Source of the DNA: Leptolyngbya sp.
Lineage (GTDB): Bacteria > Cyanobacteriota > Cyanobacteriia > Phormidesmidales > Phormidesmidaceae
Direction: 5' to 3'
Assembly (NCBI GenBank): GCA_003249105.1
Contig: QBLT01000013.1
Span: 954-38,736 of the forward strand
Length of the DNA stretch: 37,783 bases
Of the stretch, positions 6,679 through 15,778 are shown piece after piece. Every line of letters begins with the position of its first letter. The stretch's first letter is position 1. Made by a program: the position numbers and the translations under genes. The notes beneath the pieces were generated by a model. The model was not told the DNA's origin and made no database searches. It saw only the letters and a list, made by a program, of their open reading frames with translations.

Positions 6679-9009
6679 ATGAGCCCAGTCGGCAAACCCA
6701 AAAGCCACGAAAGCGCCGTGGCCCACGTCAGCGGCACGGCAGTCTACACCGACGACCAGCGGGAACCGGCGGGGATGCTGTCGCTGTATCCGGTGCTCTC
6801 ACCCCACGCAAAGGCGAGAATCACCAAGCTCGATGTGAGCCCGGCGCTGGCAGTGGCGGGCTGCGTCACGGTACTCACCGCCGCCGATGTGCCGGGAGAA
6901 AACAACACGGGCGTCATCGTCCACGACGAGGTGCTGTTGCCCACCGACGAAATCAGCTACTACGGCCAGGTGGTGGCCTGGGCTGTGGGAGAAGACGAAG
7001 CGGCAGCCAGGGAAGGGGCTGCCAAGATTGTGGTGGAGTACGAGCCGCTGCCTGCAATCAAGACGGTAAAGGAGGCGATCGCCGCCAACAGCTACCACAG
7101 CGACCCCCAATTCATTCGCCGGGGTGACCCCGATGCGGCCCTGGCCCAGGCCGAGCACACCTTCTCTGGCGAAATCGAAATCGGCGGCCAAGACCACTTT
7201 TATCTGGAAACCCAGGTCAGCTGGGCCATTCCCGATGGGGAGGGCAACCTCCAGCTCTACACCTCGACCCAGCACCCCACCGAAACCCAGGAGATCGTCG
7301 CCCGCATTCTCGGTCTGCCCAAAAACCGGGTGGTCTGCACCTGTCTGCGCATGGGCGGCGGCTTTGGCGGCAAAGAATCCCAGTCCAACCCCTTCGCCTC
7401 GGCGGCGGCGCTGGCCACCTACAAGACGGGCCGCCCCGCCCGCTGCCGCCTGCGCCGCCACCACGACATGCTGATTACCGGCAAGCGCCACGGCTTTCTC
7501 GGTGAATATGAAGTCGGTTTCACCAGCGACGGCACGATTACTGCCATGAAGGTGGTGCTGACTGCCGACGGCGGCTGGAGCCTCGATCTGTCGCCGCCGG
7601 TATTGGGTCGGGCGATGCTGCACGTGGATAACGCCTACTATGTGCCCAACCTGGTGGTGGAGGGGCGGATCGCCAAGACCAACCGGGTGTCGAACACCGC
7701 CTATCGCGGCTTCGGTGGCCCCCAAGGCATGATCGTAATCGAGGAAGTGGTGGACAGGATTGCCCGCGCCCTGAAATTGCCGCCCGATGTGGTGCGCGAT
7801 CGCAACTTCTACCACGGCGACGGCGAAACCAACCGCACCCACTACGACCAAGACATTGTCGATAACCGCATCGCCCGCGTCTGGCAAGAGGCCAAGGCAA
7901 ACTCAAACTACGAGCCGCGACAGGCAGAAATTGCCGCCTTTAACGCCACCAGCCCCTACCAAAAGCGCGGCCTGGCCATCACCCCGGTCAAATTTGGCAT
8001 CTCCTTCAACAAAGTGGAGTACAACCAGGCGGGGGCGCTGGTGCTGATCTACACCGACGGCAGCATTCAGCTCAACCACGGCGGCACCGAAATGGGTCAG
8101 GGGCTGCACACCAAAATGATTCAGGTCGCTGCCAAGGCTTTGGGGGTGAAGGTCGATCGCCTGCGCATGATGCCCACCAGCACCGACAAGGTGCCCAACA
8201 CCTCAGCCACCGCCGCCTCCAGCGGGTCAGATCTCAACGGGCAGGCGGTGAAGCAGGCCTGCGAGATTTTGCGCGATCGCCTTGCCGCCGTCGCCGTCCG
8301 CATGCTGAACCTGGATGCCCCCGAAGACATGGTCTTTGCAGACGACTGGATCTACTGCCGCACCTACCCCAGTGCCCGCATCGCCTTTGATGAAGTCGTT
8401 ACCCAGGCCTACAGCGAACGCATCAGCCTCTCCGCCACGGGCTTCTACCGCACCCCCAACATCTTTTGGGATGCGAAACTCGGCAAGGGTCGCCCCTTCT
8501 ACTACTTCGCCTACGGTGCCGCCGTGTGCGAAGTCGAGGTGGATGGCTTCACCGGCACCTTCAAGCTGCGCCAGGTCGATATCGTTCACGACGTAGGCGA
8601 ATCGCTCAATCCCCTGGTGGATAAGGGCCAGGTGGAAGGCGCATTCGTACAGGGCATGGGCTGGCTGACCATGGAAGAACTGGTGTGGGACGGGGAAGGT
8701 CGCCTGCGTACCTTTGCCCCCAGCACCTACAAAATTCCCACCATCAGCGAAGTGCCCGAGCAGTTCACCGTGCACCTGCTGGAGCGCGCCGCCCAGGATG
8801 GCGTGATCTACGGCAGTAAAGCCGTAGGCGAACCGCCATTCATGCTGGCGATGGCCGTGCGGGAGGCGATTCGCGCGGCGGTGGCGGCGTTTGGGAATGC
8901 CGACTATGTGCCCCTGGCGCTACCGGCGACACCGGAGGCGACCCTGTGGGCGATCGAAGCGGTGAAAGCAGCGGTCAGTCAGGGGCAGCCAGTGGAAGTT
9001 GTGTCGTAA
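6679..9009 (+). CDS. xdhB: Xanthine dehydrogenase, molybdopterin-binding subunit
   Basis: The catalytic Moco subunit, 776 residues from ATG 6679, with GAGG 10-13 bp upstream. An ATG frame from 6586 would add a 31-residue tail encoded by the interspersed repeat, so I rejected it. Family landmarks are QDHFYLETQ, GGGFGGKES (about 226-234), TAYRGFGGPQG (340-349), GSDLNGQAV, and KAVGEPPFMLAMAVREA. The purine-contacting residues known from the bovine and Rhodobacter enzymes have clear counterparts: E233 (bovine E802), R343 (bovine R880), and the catalytic base E718 in GEPPF. This supports genuine purine oxidation rather than an aldehyde- or CO-type substrate. Maturation probably needs XdhC (11742-12725), now separated by two unrelated genes. 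Confidence 0.95.
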   Translation: MSPVGKPKSHESAVAHVSGTAVYTDDQREPAGMLSLYPVLSPHAKARITKLDVSPALAVAGCVTVLTAADVPGENNTGVIVHDEVLLPTDEISYYGQVVAWAVGEDEAAAREGAAKIVVEYEPLPAIKTVKEAIAANSYHSDPQFIRRGDPDAALAQAEHTFSGEIEIGGQDHFYLETQVSWAIPDGEGNLQLYTSTQHPTETQEIVARILGLPKNRVVCTCLRMGGGFGGKESQSNPFASAAALATYKTGRPARCRLRRHHDMLITGKRHGFLGEYEVGFTSDGTITAMKVVLTADGGWSLDLSPPVLGRAMLHVDNAYYVPNLVVEGRIAKTNRVSNTAYRGFGGPQGMIVIEEVVDRIARALKLPPDVVRDRNFYHGDGETNRTHYDQDIVDNRIARVWQEAKANSNYEPRQAEIAAFNATSPYQKRGLAITPVKFGISFNKVEYNQAGALVLIYTDGSIQLNHGGTEMGQGLHTKMIQVAAKALGVKVDRLRMMPTSTDKVPNTSATAASSGSDLNGQAVKQACEILRDRLAAVAVRMLNLDAPEDMVFADDWIYCRTYPSARIAFDEVVTQAYSERISLSATGFYRTPNIFWDAKLGKGRPFYYFAYGAAVCEVEVDGFTGTFKLRQVDIVHDVGESLNPLVDKGQVEGAFVQGMGWLTMEELVWDGEGRLRTFAPSTYKIPTISEVPEQFTVHLLERAAQDGVIYGSKAVGEPPFMLAMAVREAIRAAVAAFGNADYVPLALPATPEATLWAIEAVKAAVSQGQPVEVVS

Positions 9010-9235
9010 TCGCTGATTGGAAATGGGAGGTGCTGGGGCGTTGGCCCTAAAGGCCGGTCATTGACCATCGCCACCCCCCAATATCCCTACAACCCTTCCT
9101 ATCCGTAATAGCTTGTGGATGGAGAATGTCAGGCTTTGAGGGGTATTACCCAGCAGTGTACTATGGCAAAACAGTCTCAACCCCTAAACTAAGGGCAAGA
9201 CATTACCCGCTTGTCCGCAACGCTTAAACCTACCT

Positions 9236-10696
9236 ATGCCCCTAGATATTCGCCTGCTCAACCTGGGATCAGACTCGGCAGAACGCGATATCACCGTTGG
9301 TCTATCTGAATATTTTTACCAAAACTCAACCTACCAAAAATTTTTCAACAGCGACAAAACGATTTTGGTGGGCAGTCGAGGCTCAGGAAAAAGCGCCATC
9401 TTCAAATATATGGCAGCGGCAGAAGCCCGCAAAGGCCATTTGGTGATCGAGCTTTCGCCAGAAGAATACTCCTACGAGCTCCTATCTCAGTATTTACGCA
9501 GTGAGCAAGAGGGTTCTTGGGGCAAGCAAAGCTCCTACTCAGTAGCTTGGCAATACCTCCTCTATAGCTTGGTTTTTAAGAAAATTTCCGAGGAAAAGCG
9601 CGGCCTATTGCTGGGCGGGCAGAAAGATATTTACACCTATGTTGTCAACAATCTCAACAGCCAAGACCTAAACTCTATTGGCATTCTATTTGAATATTTA
9701 AAGCGGCTAGAGCAAATTAAAGTAGGCAATCACGAGAGCTTTCAAAAATCCCGTGAACTTCAGGCGCTGTATAGCCTAGAAGAAATCAAGGACCTACAGC
9801 CGAGCTTAGAAGCAATTCTCAGAAAAACCCGGATCAAAATCTTTGTCGACGAATTAGACAAGGGATGGGACAACTCAGAAGATGCCAAGTATTTTTTAGC
9901 AGGCTTATTTCAAGCTTCGCAAAAACTTAACCGCATTAGCCCTAACCTCAGAGTCTACATTTCCATTCGCCAAGAGCTGTTTGACAACATCCCTCAAATT
10001 TATGAGGACGCTCAAAAAATACGCGAGGATGTTGAAGTCATTCGCTGGGGAAAAGCTGAGCTTTTAGAGTTGATTGGCTTACGTATTGCCCATTGTTTTC
10101 CAGAATTAATGCAGCAAACGGGTCAACGTCGCTGGAATTCAATCTTCACATCCACAATCAGTTCTCAAAATTCAAACTCCATTGACTACATTATCGATCG
10201 CACCCAGCATCGTCCCCGCGAGCTGCTACAGTTTTGCAAACTCTGCCTTGATTATTATTCCGAGGGCAAGCGTGTTGAGGAAGCCTCTATTTTTGCAGCA
10301 GAGGAGGTCTACTCTGAACAAAAAACCAAAGACTTAGCCTCTGAGTATCGATTCAAATATCCCTGCCTGCTAGATCTATTTGAGGTATTTCGAGGTCGCA
10401 AGGAAATTTTCGAGAAATCTGATCTTGAATACCTTTTATTGGCCATTGTTTGCGGCGAGATCGATGTCGATCAGGCCGCAAACTGGGTATTAGAAATAGA
10501 TTATCTAGAACTCAAGAAGCTGCTCTGGCAGATCGGCTTCCTCAAGGCCAAAGTACCTCAAAAAATGAGAAATGCCTCCACGTCCCACGGCGCTTATCTA
10601 GGACACTACGAACTGCCCACGATCAACTTAGAAAACATTGATCATTTTTGCGTGCATCCCGCTTTCCATAGTTTTTTGAGTCTGAGAGATGGTTAA
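9236..10696 (+). CDS. P-loop ATPase of the Sll1717 type
   Basis: 486 residues with one ATPase domain. The Walker A motif GSRGSGKS is at 46-53 (K52). The Walker B motif is IKIFVDELDKGWD, with D205 and E206. A sensor-like RQELFDNIP and a helical C-terminal half follow. It matches my memory of the cyanobacterial 'Sll1717 family' of uncharacterised P-loop ATPases; biochemical function is unknown. No nuclease, TIR or helicase domain is visible. Base composition is clearly more AT-rich than the flanking xdh genes. It lies between xdhB and xdhC, 81 bp before a membrane pentapeptide-repeat gene on the same strand. This suggests an acquired two-gene unit, perhaps for defence or stress. The ATG at 9236 gives a clean start. 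Confidence 0.8.
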   Translation: MPLDIRLLNLGSDSAERDITVGLSEYFYQNSTYQKFFNSDKTILVGSRGSGKSAIFKYMAAAEARKGHLVIELSPEEYSYELLSQYLRSEQEGSWGKQSSYSVAWQYLLYSLVFKKISEEKRGLLLGGQKDIYTYVVNNLNSQDLNSIGILFEYLKRLEQIKVGNHESFQKSRELQALYSLEEIKDLQPSLEAILRKTRIKIFVDELDKGWDNSEDAKYFLAGLFQASQKLNRISPNLRVYISIRQELFDNIPQIYEDAQKIREDVEVIRWGKAELLELIGLRIAHCFPELMQQTGQRRWNSIFTSTISSQNSNSIDYIIDRTQHRPRELLQFCKLCLDYYSEGKRVEEASIFAAEEVYSEQKTKDLASEYRFKYPCLLDLFEVFRGRKEIFEKSDLEYLLLAIVCGEIDVDQAANWVLEIDYLELKKLLWQIGFLKAKVPQKMRNASTSHGAYLGHYELPTINLENIDHFCVHPAFHSFLSLRDG

Positions 10697-10777
10697 ACGA
10701 GCTAAACATTAGGACTTAGAGTGCCCGCCGTTTTTTGAGTTCGGCCCGAGAATTTAATCGTCTATCGAGCTTTATCT

Positions 10778-11590
10778 ATGTACTGGAATACGTCAAAGCT
10801 AGTTCGACAATTGGAAGGATGGATTCAAAAAATTCCGACCTGGCTAGCAGTGCTGGTGTCTGTGCTGGTTTTGGCGACGGTTGCGGTATGGGTGCATGAA
10901 GATGTAGCAATTAAGTCTCCTTCAGATTTGCTCAAGCGAGAAACCCTGAGAGTTTTTTTTGAAAATGCAGAATCGTTCGCTATTGTCGCTGCCGTGATTT
11001 TGTATTTTAAAGGTGCGCCCGATCGCAAAGCTCAAAAGCACTATGAGGCTTGGCGCGTTATTGATAACGCTGCGGCCACTAAACTGTCTACTAGCTATGC
11101 CCGCATTCGCGCCCTAGAGGATCTGCACAACGATGGCGTATCCCTGCGGCTGCTAGAGGCCAATGGAGCTAATTTAGTCAGAATTCAGTTGAGCCAGGCG
11201 CACCTAGTCGAGGCTAACCTGCAAGAGGCCGATCTGCGAGAGGCCAACCTACAGGGTGCCAATTTAGCCGAAGCATTGCTCCAGGGAGCTAACTTTCAAA
11301 ATGCCAATTTGCGGGGCATCAATTTACGCGGAGCCCAGCTACAGCGAGCAAATTTACGCAATGCCGATCTCACGGGAGCCGACCTGCAAGATGCAGATTT
11401 GCAGGGCGCAAATCTGCGGGGGGCAGAACTTTGGCAAACTAAGTTTTTGGGAGCCAACCTGCAAGATGCTGAGCTCAAGTGGGCCGAACTACAAGGCATG
11501 GAGCTTAACGGTGCTAAACTTGGCCGCACCACTATGCCCGACGGCAGTGTAGAGCATCAAGCAGTAGAGTACTGGGTAAACCAGCTGTAG
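10778..11590 (+). CDS. Membrane-anchored pentapeptide-repeat protein
   Basis: 270 residues. A clear membrane segment lies at about 22-39 and a second hydrophobic stretch at about 64-78. A short helical linker (90-125) follows, then about 24 tandem A(N/D)LxX pentapeptides from about 127 to 250, and an acidic/aromatic tail. The repeats should form a right-handed quadrilateral beta-helix on the cytosolic side. Pentapeptide proteins are abundant in cyanobacteria; a few mimic DNA (MfpA, Qnr) but most have no known role. Codon use is AT-shifted like the ATPase just upstream, and the 81-bp gap suggests co-transcription. A joint function with that ATPase is inference only. Confidence 0.85.
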   Translation: MYWNTSKLVRQLEGWIQKIPTWLAVLVSVLVLATVAVWVHEDVAIKSPSDLLKRETLRVFFENAESFAIVAAVILYFKGAPDRKAQKHYEAWRVIDNAAATKLSTSYARIRALEDLHNDGVSLRLLEANGANLVRIQLSQAHLVEANLQEADLREANLQGANLAEALLQGANFQNANLRGINLRGAQLQRANLRNADLTGADLQDADLQGANLRGAELWQTKFLGANLQDAELKWAELQGMELNGAKLGRTTMPDGSVEHQAVEYWVNQL

Positions 11591-11741
11591 TGAGCTACAA
11601 ATTTACCCATACTTTTGCGCTACAACTTTGGGTTATTTCACAGCGTAATTTTAAAGCAAGCGCTACTCAATCAACATCGTTACACCGCTATAGTTTGTGA
11701 CTTTAACTTTTTTAGTTCTTTGTAGTCGTCGGTGAACTGCT

Positions 11742-12725
11742 TTGGGGAACTGTTTTCAGCAATTGGCCCAGGCTCTTGATGTTGGCCCCGCTGTTCTCGC
11801 TACGGTTACCAGCACGCAGGGGTCTGTTCCGCGTGGGGTAGGGGCTAGATTAATTGTTGATGCCAAGGGTCAAGCCTTTAACACCATTGGCGGCGGTGCT
11901 GGGGAAGCCAAGGTGCTGCATCATGCCCAGCAGGTGCTGCAAACCGGAGAAAAGCAGTTCGTCGAGATTGATCTCTCTGGGGCACCCCAGCGGCAAACCC
12001 AAGGAATTTGTGGGGGCCACATGCGGGTGTGGCTTGAGCGATGGCAGGGTGAGGCGGCAAAGTCTTTGGTGAAGGCGATTCTGCAACAGCTTCAGCAAGG
12101 GCAGGCGGTGACGTTAGTAACGCCCTTAGACGGAGTCAGTGCCCCATACCTGACGGATCATCTGATTGAAATAGACGCTGCGATCGCCTTCGTCCAAACC
12201 CTAGAGCCCCCACCGACGCTGCTGATCATCGGTGCCGGTCACGTGGGCATTCAGCTAGCTAAAGTCGCTGCTCTGATCGGCTTTCAAATTGTAGTTCAAG
12301 ACGATCGCCCCGAGTGGGCAAATGCTGAGCACTATCCCCAAGCTGGCCAGATTTTGACGGAAGAGATTGAGGATGCGATCGCATCACTAACCCAACACCA
12401 AAACCTCTACACCACCTTGGTTACGCGCGGCTATACCTACGATCTAGCAGCCCTTCAGCTCCTATTGCAACGCTCTATCCCTTGTCAGTACATCGGTATG
12501 ATCGGCAGCGAAAAACGAGTGCGTAAAGTTTACCAAGCCGTTGAACAAACAGGTATTTCGAAACAAAAGTTGGCCGCTGTCTATGGCCCGATCGGACTAG
12601 ATATCGGCGCACTAACACCCGAAGAAATTGCGGTTAGTATCGGCGCTGAGTTGATCATGGTGCAACGCGGAGGCACAGGGCGATCGCTCTCTGAACGGCT
12701 AAGACGTGACCATAGCCACGAGTGA
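11742..12725 (+). CDS. xdhC: XdhC/CoxI-family molybdenum-hydroxylase maturation factor
   Basis: 328 codons with the stop, starting at TTG 11742. An in-frame TGA at 11733 excludes any upstream start, and no nearby ATG exists. XdhC proteins bind the molybdenum cofactor, help sulfurate it and insert it into xanthine dehydrogenase. Visible here are the N-terminal GSVPRGVGARLIV, TIGGGAGEAKV and CGGHMRVWLE (C90), and the XdhC-specific Rossmann domain from about residue 158 with GAGHVG at 164-169. YIGMIGSEKR follows, then the C-terminal GLDIGALTPEEIAVSIGAE. The natural partners xdhA and xdhB lie upstream on the same strand; a 2.7-kb unrelated insert separates them. It may therefore have its own promoter in the 151-bp gap. 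Confidence 0.9.
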   Translation: MGNCFQQLAQALDVGPAVLATVTSTQGSVPRGVGARLIVDAKGQAFNTIGGGAGEAKVLHHAQQVLQTGEKQFVEIDLSGAPQRQTQGICGGHMRVWLERWQGEAAKSLVKAILQQLQQGQAVTLVTPLDGVSAPYLTDHLIEIDAAIAFVQTLEPPPTLLIIGAGHVGIQLAKVAALIGFQIVVQDDRPEWANAEHYPQAGQILTEEIEDAIASLTQHQNLYTTLVTRGYTYDLAALQLLLQRSIPCQYIGMIGSEKRVRKVYQAVEQTGISKQKLAAVYGPIGLDIGALTPEEIAVSIGAELIMVQRGGTGRSLSERLRRDHSHE

Positions 12726-12856
12726 TTGCGGCATTCGTAGCTTTGTTTTTAGCAAGAATGCTTCATCCAGCGGCGGAATGTCTAATGTGTCGATGTCGTC
12801 GGTCATGGCGTCAATTCTGGCTCAGTCGGTTTTAGATGTATTTCCCATGAGCAGCG

Positions 12857-12925
12857 AGAAACCGGGTTTCTTTTGACCCCTATTAATTGCGAGTTCTAGC
12901 ATTTAGGGCAAGAAGCCCGGTTTCT
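12857..12925. repeat. Interspersed repeat with 16-bp inverted ends (AGAAACCGGG type)
   Basis: AGAAACCGGGTTTCTT (12857-12872) and AAGAAGCCCGGTTTCT (12910-12925) are inverted copies with one mismatch, 37 bp apart. It lies between the convergent xdhC and gltD genes. I recall this AGAAACCGGGTTTCT motif as a widespread cyanobacterial repeat. It may act as a bidirectional terminator. Confidence 0.7.
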
Positions 12926-12936
12926 GAATGAGCGAG

Positions 12937-14421
12937 TTAGGGTAGCTCGGTGGTGCCCATCAGGTAGCGATCGCACTCCCGCGCCGCCCCACGCCCTTCA
13001 TTGATCGCCCACACCACCAGGCTCTGGCCCCGGCGGCAATCCCCCGCTGCAAACACGCCGGGGATTGAGGTGGTGTACTGCTCATGCTCAGCCTTCACAT
13101 TGCTGCGGCCATCTTTTTCTAGACCCAAAGCATCCAGCAACGGCTGCTCGGGGCCAAGGAAGCCCATGGCCAGCAGCACCAGATGGGCGGGGACGACCTT
13201 CTCGGTGCCGGGCACATTCTGCGGCACAAACCGACCGTTCTCATCTTTGCCCCACTGAATCTGCACCGTGTGGACAGCTTTCACGTTGCCCTGCTCATCG
13301 CTCTCAAACTTGGTGGCAGTGGTCAGGTAGGCGCGGGGGTCGTCGCCAAACATGGCGGCGGCTTCTTCCTGGCCGTAGTCCATTTTGTAGACCTTGGGCC
13401 ACTCGGGCCAGGGATTGCCCGCCGATCGCGTTTCGGGCGGCTGGGGCATAATTTCCACCTGGGTGACGCTGTTGCACCCGTGGCGAATGGAGGTGCCCAC
13501 GCAGTCGGTGCCCGTGTCGCCGCCGCCGATAATTACCACGTCTTTGCCCGCCGCTGAGATGTAGTCGTTGCCGGGATAGCCATCCAGCAGCGATCGCGTA
13601 TTGGCGGTGAGAAATTCCATCGCGAAGTGAATGCCCTTCAGCTCACGCCCTTCGATGGGCAGGTCGCGAGGCTTAGTGGAGCCGGTGCAGAGCACTACAG
13701 AATCGAACTCATTGAGCAGATTTTCAGCCGAAATGTCTTTGCCGACTTCGGTATTGCAGACAAAGGTCACACCTTCGGCTTCCAGCACGTCTAGTCGGCG
13801 TTGCACCACCTGCTGCTTATCCAGCTTCATGTTGGGGATGCCGTACATCAGCAGGCCGCCGGGGCGATCGGCCCGTTCGTACACGGTGACCCAGTGGCCC
13901 GCCGAATTGAGCTGGGCGGCGGCGGCGAGGCCAGCGGGGCCAGAGCCAATCACGGCAACCTTTTTGCCTGTGCGCTGCTGGGGCGGGTTGGGGGTAATCC
14001 AGCCCGATTCCCAGCCCTTTTCGGCGATGGAATACTCAATGTTTTTAATCGTCACTGGGGGGCTGGTGATGCCCAGCACGCAGGAGCCCTCGCAGGGGGC
14101 GGGGCAGACGCGCCCGGTAAACTCAGGGAAGTTGTTGGTCTTGTGCAGGCGATCGAGGGCTTCTTCCCACAGGCCGCGATAGACCAGGTCGTTCCATTCG
14201 GGGATCAGGTTGTTGATCGGGCAGCCGCTGGCCATGCCGCTGATGGTCATGCCGGTGTGGCAGAAGGGGGTGCCGCAATCCATGCAGCGGGCTCCCTGGG
14301 TGCGGAGGTTGTCCTCCGGCATGGGGAGGTGAAATTCGTCCCAGTTGCGAATGCGATCGGCGGGGGCAACTTCTTGCGCCACTTCCCGCAGGTATTCCAT
14401 AAAGCCGGTCGGTTTTCCCAT
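12937..14421 (-). CDS. gltD: Glutamate synthase small subunit GltD
   Basis: 494 residues. It takes electrons from NAD(P)H through FAD and two [4Fe-4S] clusters to the GltB subunit for glutamate formation from 2-oxoglutarate and glutamine. The start is ATG 14419-14421 ([14 protein letters not shown]), with GAGGA about 9 bp upstream; a longer frame from 14490 lacks family similarity. Landmarks are the N-terminal Cys cluster ([10 protein letters not shown], then [11 protein letters not shown] and CPAPCEGSC), the FAD motif [15 protein letters not shown], the NAD(P)-site motif [13 protein letters not shown], and the C-terminal [19 protein letters not shown]. GltB is encoded upstream on the same strand, but two orphan genes lie between them. 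This arrangement argues for pyridine-nucleotide rather than ferredoxin-dependent GOGAT. Confidence 0.95.
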   Translation of the reverse strand: MGKPTGFMEYLREVAQEVAPADRIRNWDEFHLPMPEDNLRTQGARCMDCGTPFCHTGMTISGMASGCPINNLIPEWNDLVYRGLWEEALDRLHKTNNFPEFTGRVCPAPCEGSCVLGITSPPVTIKNIEYSIAEKGWESGWITPNPPQQRTGKKVAVIGSGPAGLAAAAQLNSAGHWVTVYERADRPGGLLMYGIPNMKLDKQQVVQRRLDVLEAEGVTFVCNTEVGKDISAENLLNEFDSVVLCTGSTKPRDLPIEGRELKGIHFAMEFLTANTRSLLDGYPGNDYISAAGKDVVIIGGGDTGTDCVGTSIRHGCNSVTQVEIMPQPPETRSAGNPWPEWPKVYKMDYGQEEAAAMFGDDPRAYLTTATKFESDEQGNVKAVHTVQIQWGKDENGRFVPQNVPGTEKVVPAHLVLLAMGFLGPEQPLLDALGLEKDGRSNVKAEHEQYTTSIPGVFAAGDCRRGQSLVVWAINEGRGAARECDRYLMGTTELP

Positions 14422-14555
14422 GGTGGTTGTCCTCAAGAATGCGTTGATTTGGGGGGCGGGTGGGATGAGCAAAGCCTGCATACCCATCAATGGTTTGATT
14501 GTGGCGATGGGTACGGTCTATCGACCTTTTCCCATCCTTTAGACTTGAGCGAGGT

Positions 14556-14843
14556 TCATTGGCTTAGAAGAGTTGGGGAACCACTGTCAAAGCTAATATA
14601 TCCTCTCAGTGGCACTTGAACAGAAACTTCATAAATACTAATTTCCCACTCCATTTGGTCTGAGTCTTCATACTTTCCTATCGCCAAATACCAATATCCT
14701 TCACTCATGAAATTAGGATTCTTTCTTAACTCTTCGGCGACACGTTCAGAAACCAAAAACTCATTGCAGCCCTCTAGTCCATGAACTATGTCAAGAGCAG
14801 TTTTACAGGCTATAAGACTTCCACCAACCTCTTTGAGATTCAT
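14556..14843 (-). CDS. Orphan 95-residue protein, lower-GC insert between gltB and gltD
   Basis: I do not recognise the family. The 95-residue product begins MNLKEVGGSLIACKTALDIV, includes NPNFMSEGYWYLAIGKYEDS, and ends in a beta-strand-rich tail. No signal peptide, membrane segment or clear motif is seen. The ATG at 14841-14843 has no convincing Shine-Dalgarno. AT content is clearly higher than in gltD and gltB. It lies 64 bp downstream of the HEPN-like gene on the same strand, so the two may form a pair such as effector and partner. That role is inference from position and size only. Confidence 0.5.
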   Translation of the reverse strand: MNLKEVGGSLIACKTALDIVHGLEGCNEFLVSERVAEELRKNPNFMSEGYWYLAIGKYEDSDQMEWEISIYEVSVQVPLRGYISFDSGSPTLLSQ

Positions 14844-14907
14844 GTTTTTATACCATTCAGATTCAAAGATTACTTACTATGGGTCTACTCATAAATCCTG
14901 CCAAAGA

Positions 14908-15684
14908 TTACGGAAGCAACTTTTGCTGCCTCCACTCCATAAGAAACTTACGCGCTACTTGCTGTATTTTTTCAAGCTTTCCAGCCACCTCACTAATAGT
15001 CTCAATCGATATGGGTTGTATCCCATGCGCAATTGTTGTTCTCATTTCATGGTTGTCATCTATCCAATTTAGTTCATTTGGAATAATTGGCCAGTATTCA
15101 CATTCGCCCCATAAAGCCTTAAAGCTTTCCCATATTTGACTTTTTGAACCCGATGATCTTCCGGGAGGTATCGGAGGATGATATTTGCCTGCGACTATTT
15201 CAATTGCGTTCCAAAAAGCCAAAAACTTGTCAAAAGGATCTTCCGTATGCAATCCTTTTCGATACCACCCTAAGGCTCTCAGAAAAGTTGTTTCTGTTGA
15301 AGCCAAGAAACGTGCTTCCCTGAACGCAGCTTGCCATTCTTCTTCTTCAACTCTCCTCAAGGTGTCATGCCTTGTGTTGATGCTACTACTACTCTGTTGA
15401 ACACCAAAGTTTAAGTAGAGAGGTTGATCGATTTCAATGGCAATAGCATCCAGCATTTGACCAAAAAATAGAATAGCGGCTTCACGAGCTAATTGATTTG
15501 TTGGTGCGAAAGCTGTGACAGTTGCATCAACTCCTGATAATGTTCGATTTTTCTTGATTTCAATATCACTGTAGAAAGGATCGTCTTGGATAAGTCCTTT
15601 CAATTCACTAAATCGCAGTGTCTTTTTTACTGTAATCGAGCCGTATACATTAAGCCTTACCTCCCAAATGGCTCTTTCTGTCAT
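14908..15684 (-). CDS. Possible HEPN-like protein, lower-GC insert between gltB and gltD
   Basis: 258 residues from ATG 15682-15684; a TTG at 15709-15711 in frame would add nine. The N-terminal half is mixed alpha/beta. The C-terminal half is helical: DPFDKFLAFWNAIEIVAGKYH, a Gly/Ser-rich loop, then MRTTIAHGIQ and a long final helix. The R-x4-H motif (R224, H229 in the longer numbering) followed by Gly, after a 'KFLAFWNAIE' helix, is the pattern of HEPN/Apea-type domains. Many of these are RNases in toxin-antitoxin or abortive-infection systems. I cannot confirm the fold, and some such proteins are annotated MauJ-like. AT-rich codon use and position between gltB and gltD suggest acquisition. 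Confidence 0.55.
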   Translation of the reverse strand: MTERAIWEVRLNVYGSITVKKTLRFSELKGLIQDDPFYSDIEIKKNRTLSGVDATVTAFAPTNQLAREAAILFFGQMLDAIAIEIDQPLYLNFGVQQSSSSINTRHDTLRRVEEEEWQAAFREARFLASTETTFLRALGWYRKGLHTEDPFDKFLAFWNAIEIVAGKYHPPIPPGRSSGSKSQIWESFKALWGECEYWPIIPNELNWIDDNHEMRTTIAHGIQPISIETISEVAGKLEKIQQVARKFLMEWRQQKLLP

Positions 15685-15738
15685 TGCGCTTATGCACTGT
15701 TCCTCATTCAAATTGATTTACTTTGATTTCTCAGAGTT

Positions 15739-15771
15739 GTAGGGTGCATTCGCGCCAGCAATGCACCCTAC
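15739..15771 (-). terminator. Hairpin just downstream of gltB (GTAGGGTGCATT type repeat)
   Basis: Perfect 12-bp arms GTAGGGTGCATT (15739-15750) and AATGCACCCTAC (15760-15771) enclose a 9-nt loop, beginning 8 bp after the gltB stop. There is no adjacent T-run, so it may stabilise the mRNA end or attenuate read-through into the next genes. It shares GTAGGG/CCCTAC ends with the elements at 6532 and 18985. Confidence 0.65.
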
Positions 15772-15778
15772 GGTTGAT

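Noticed and set aside
6799..7887. 362-codon open frame antisense to xdhB
   Set aside because: Its translation is low in recognisable motifs and follows the GC-rich third positions of xdhB; the sense strand has intact catalytic motifs.
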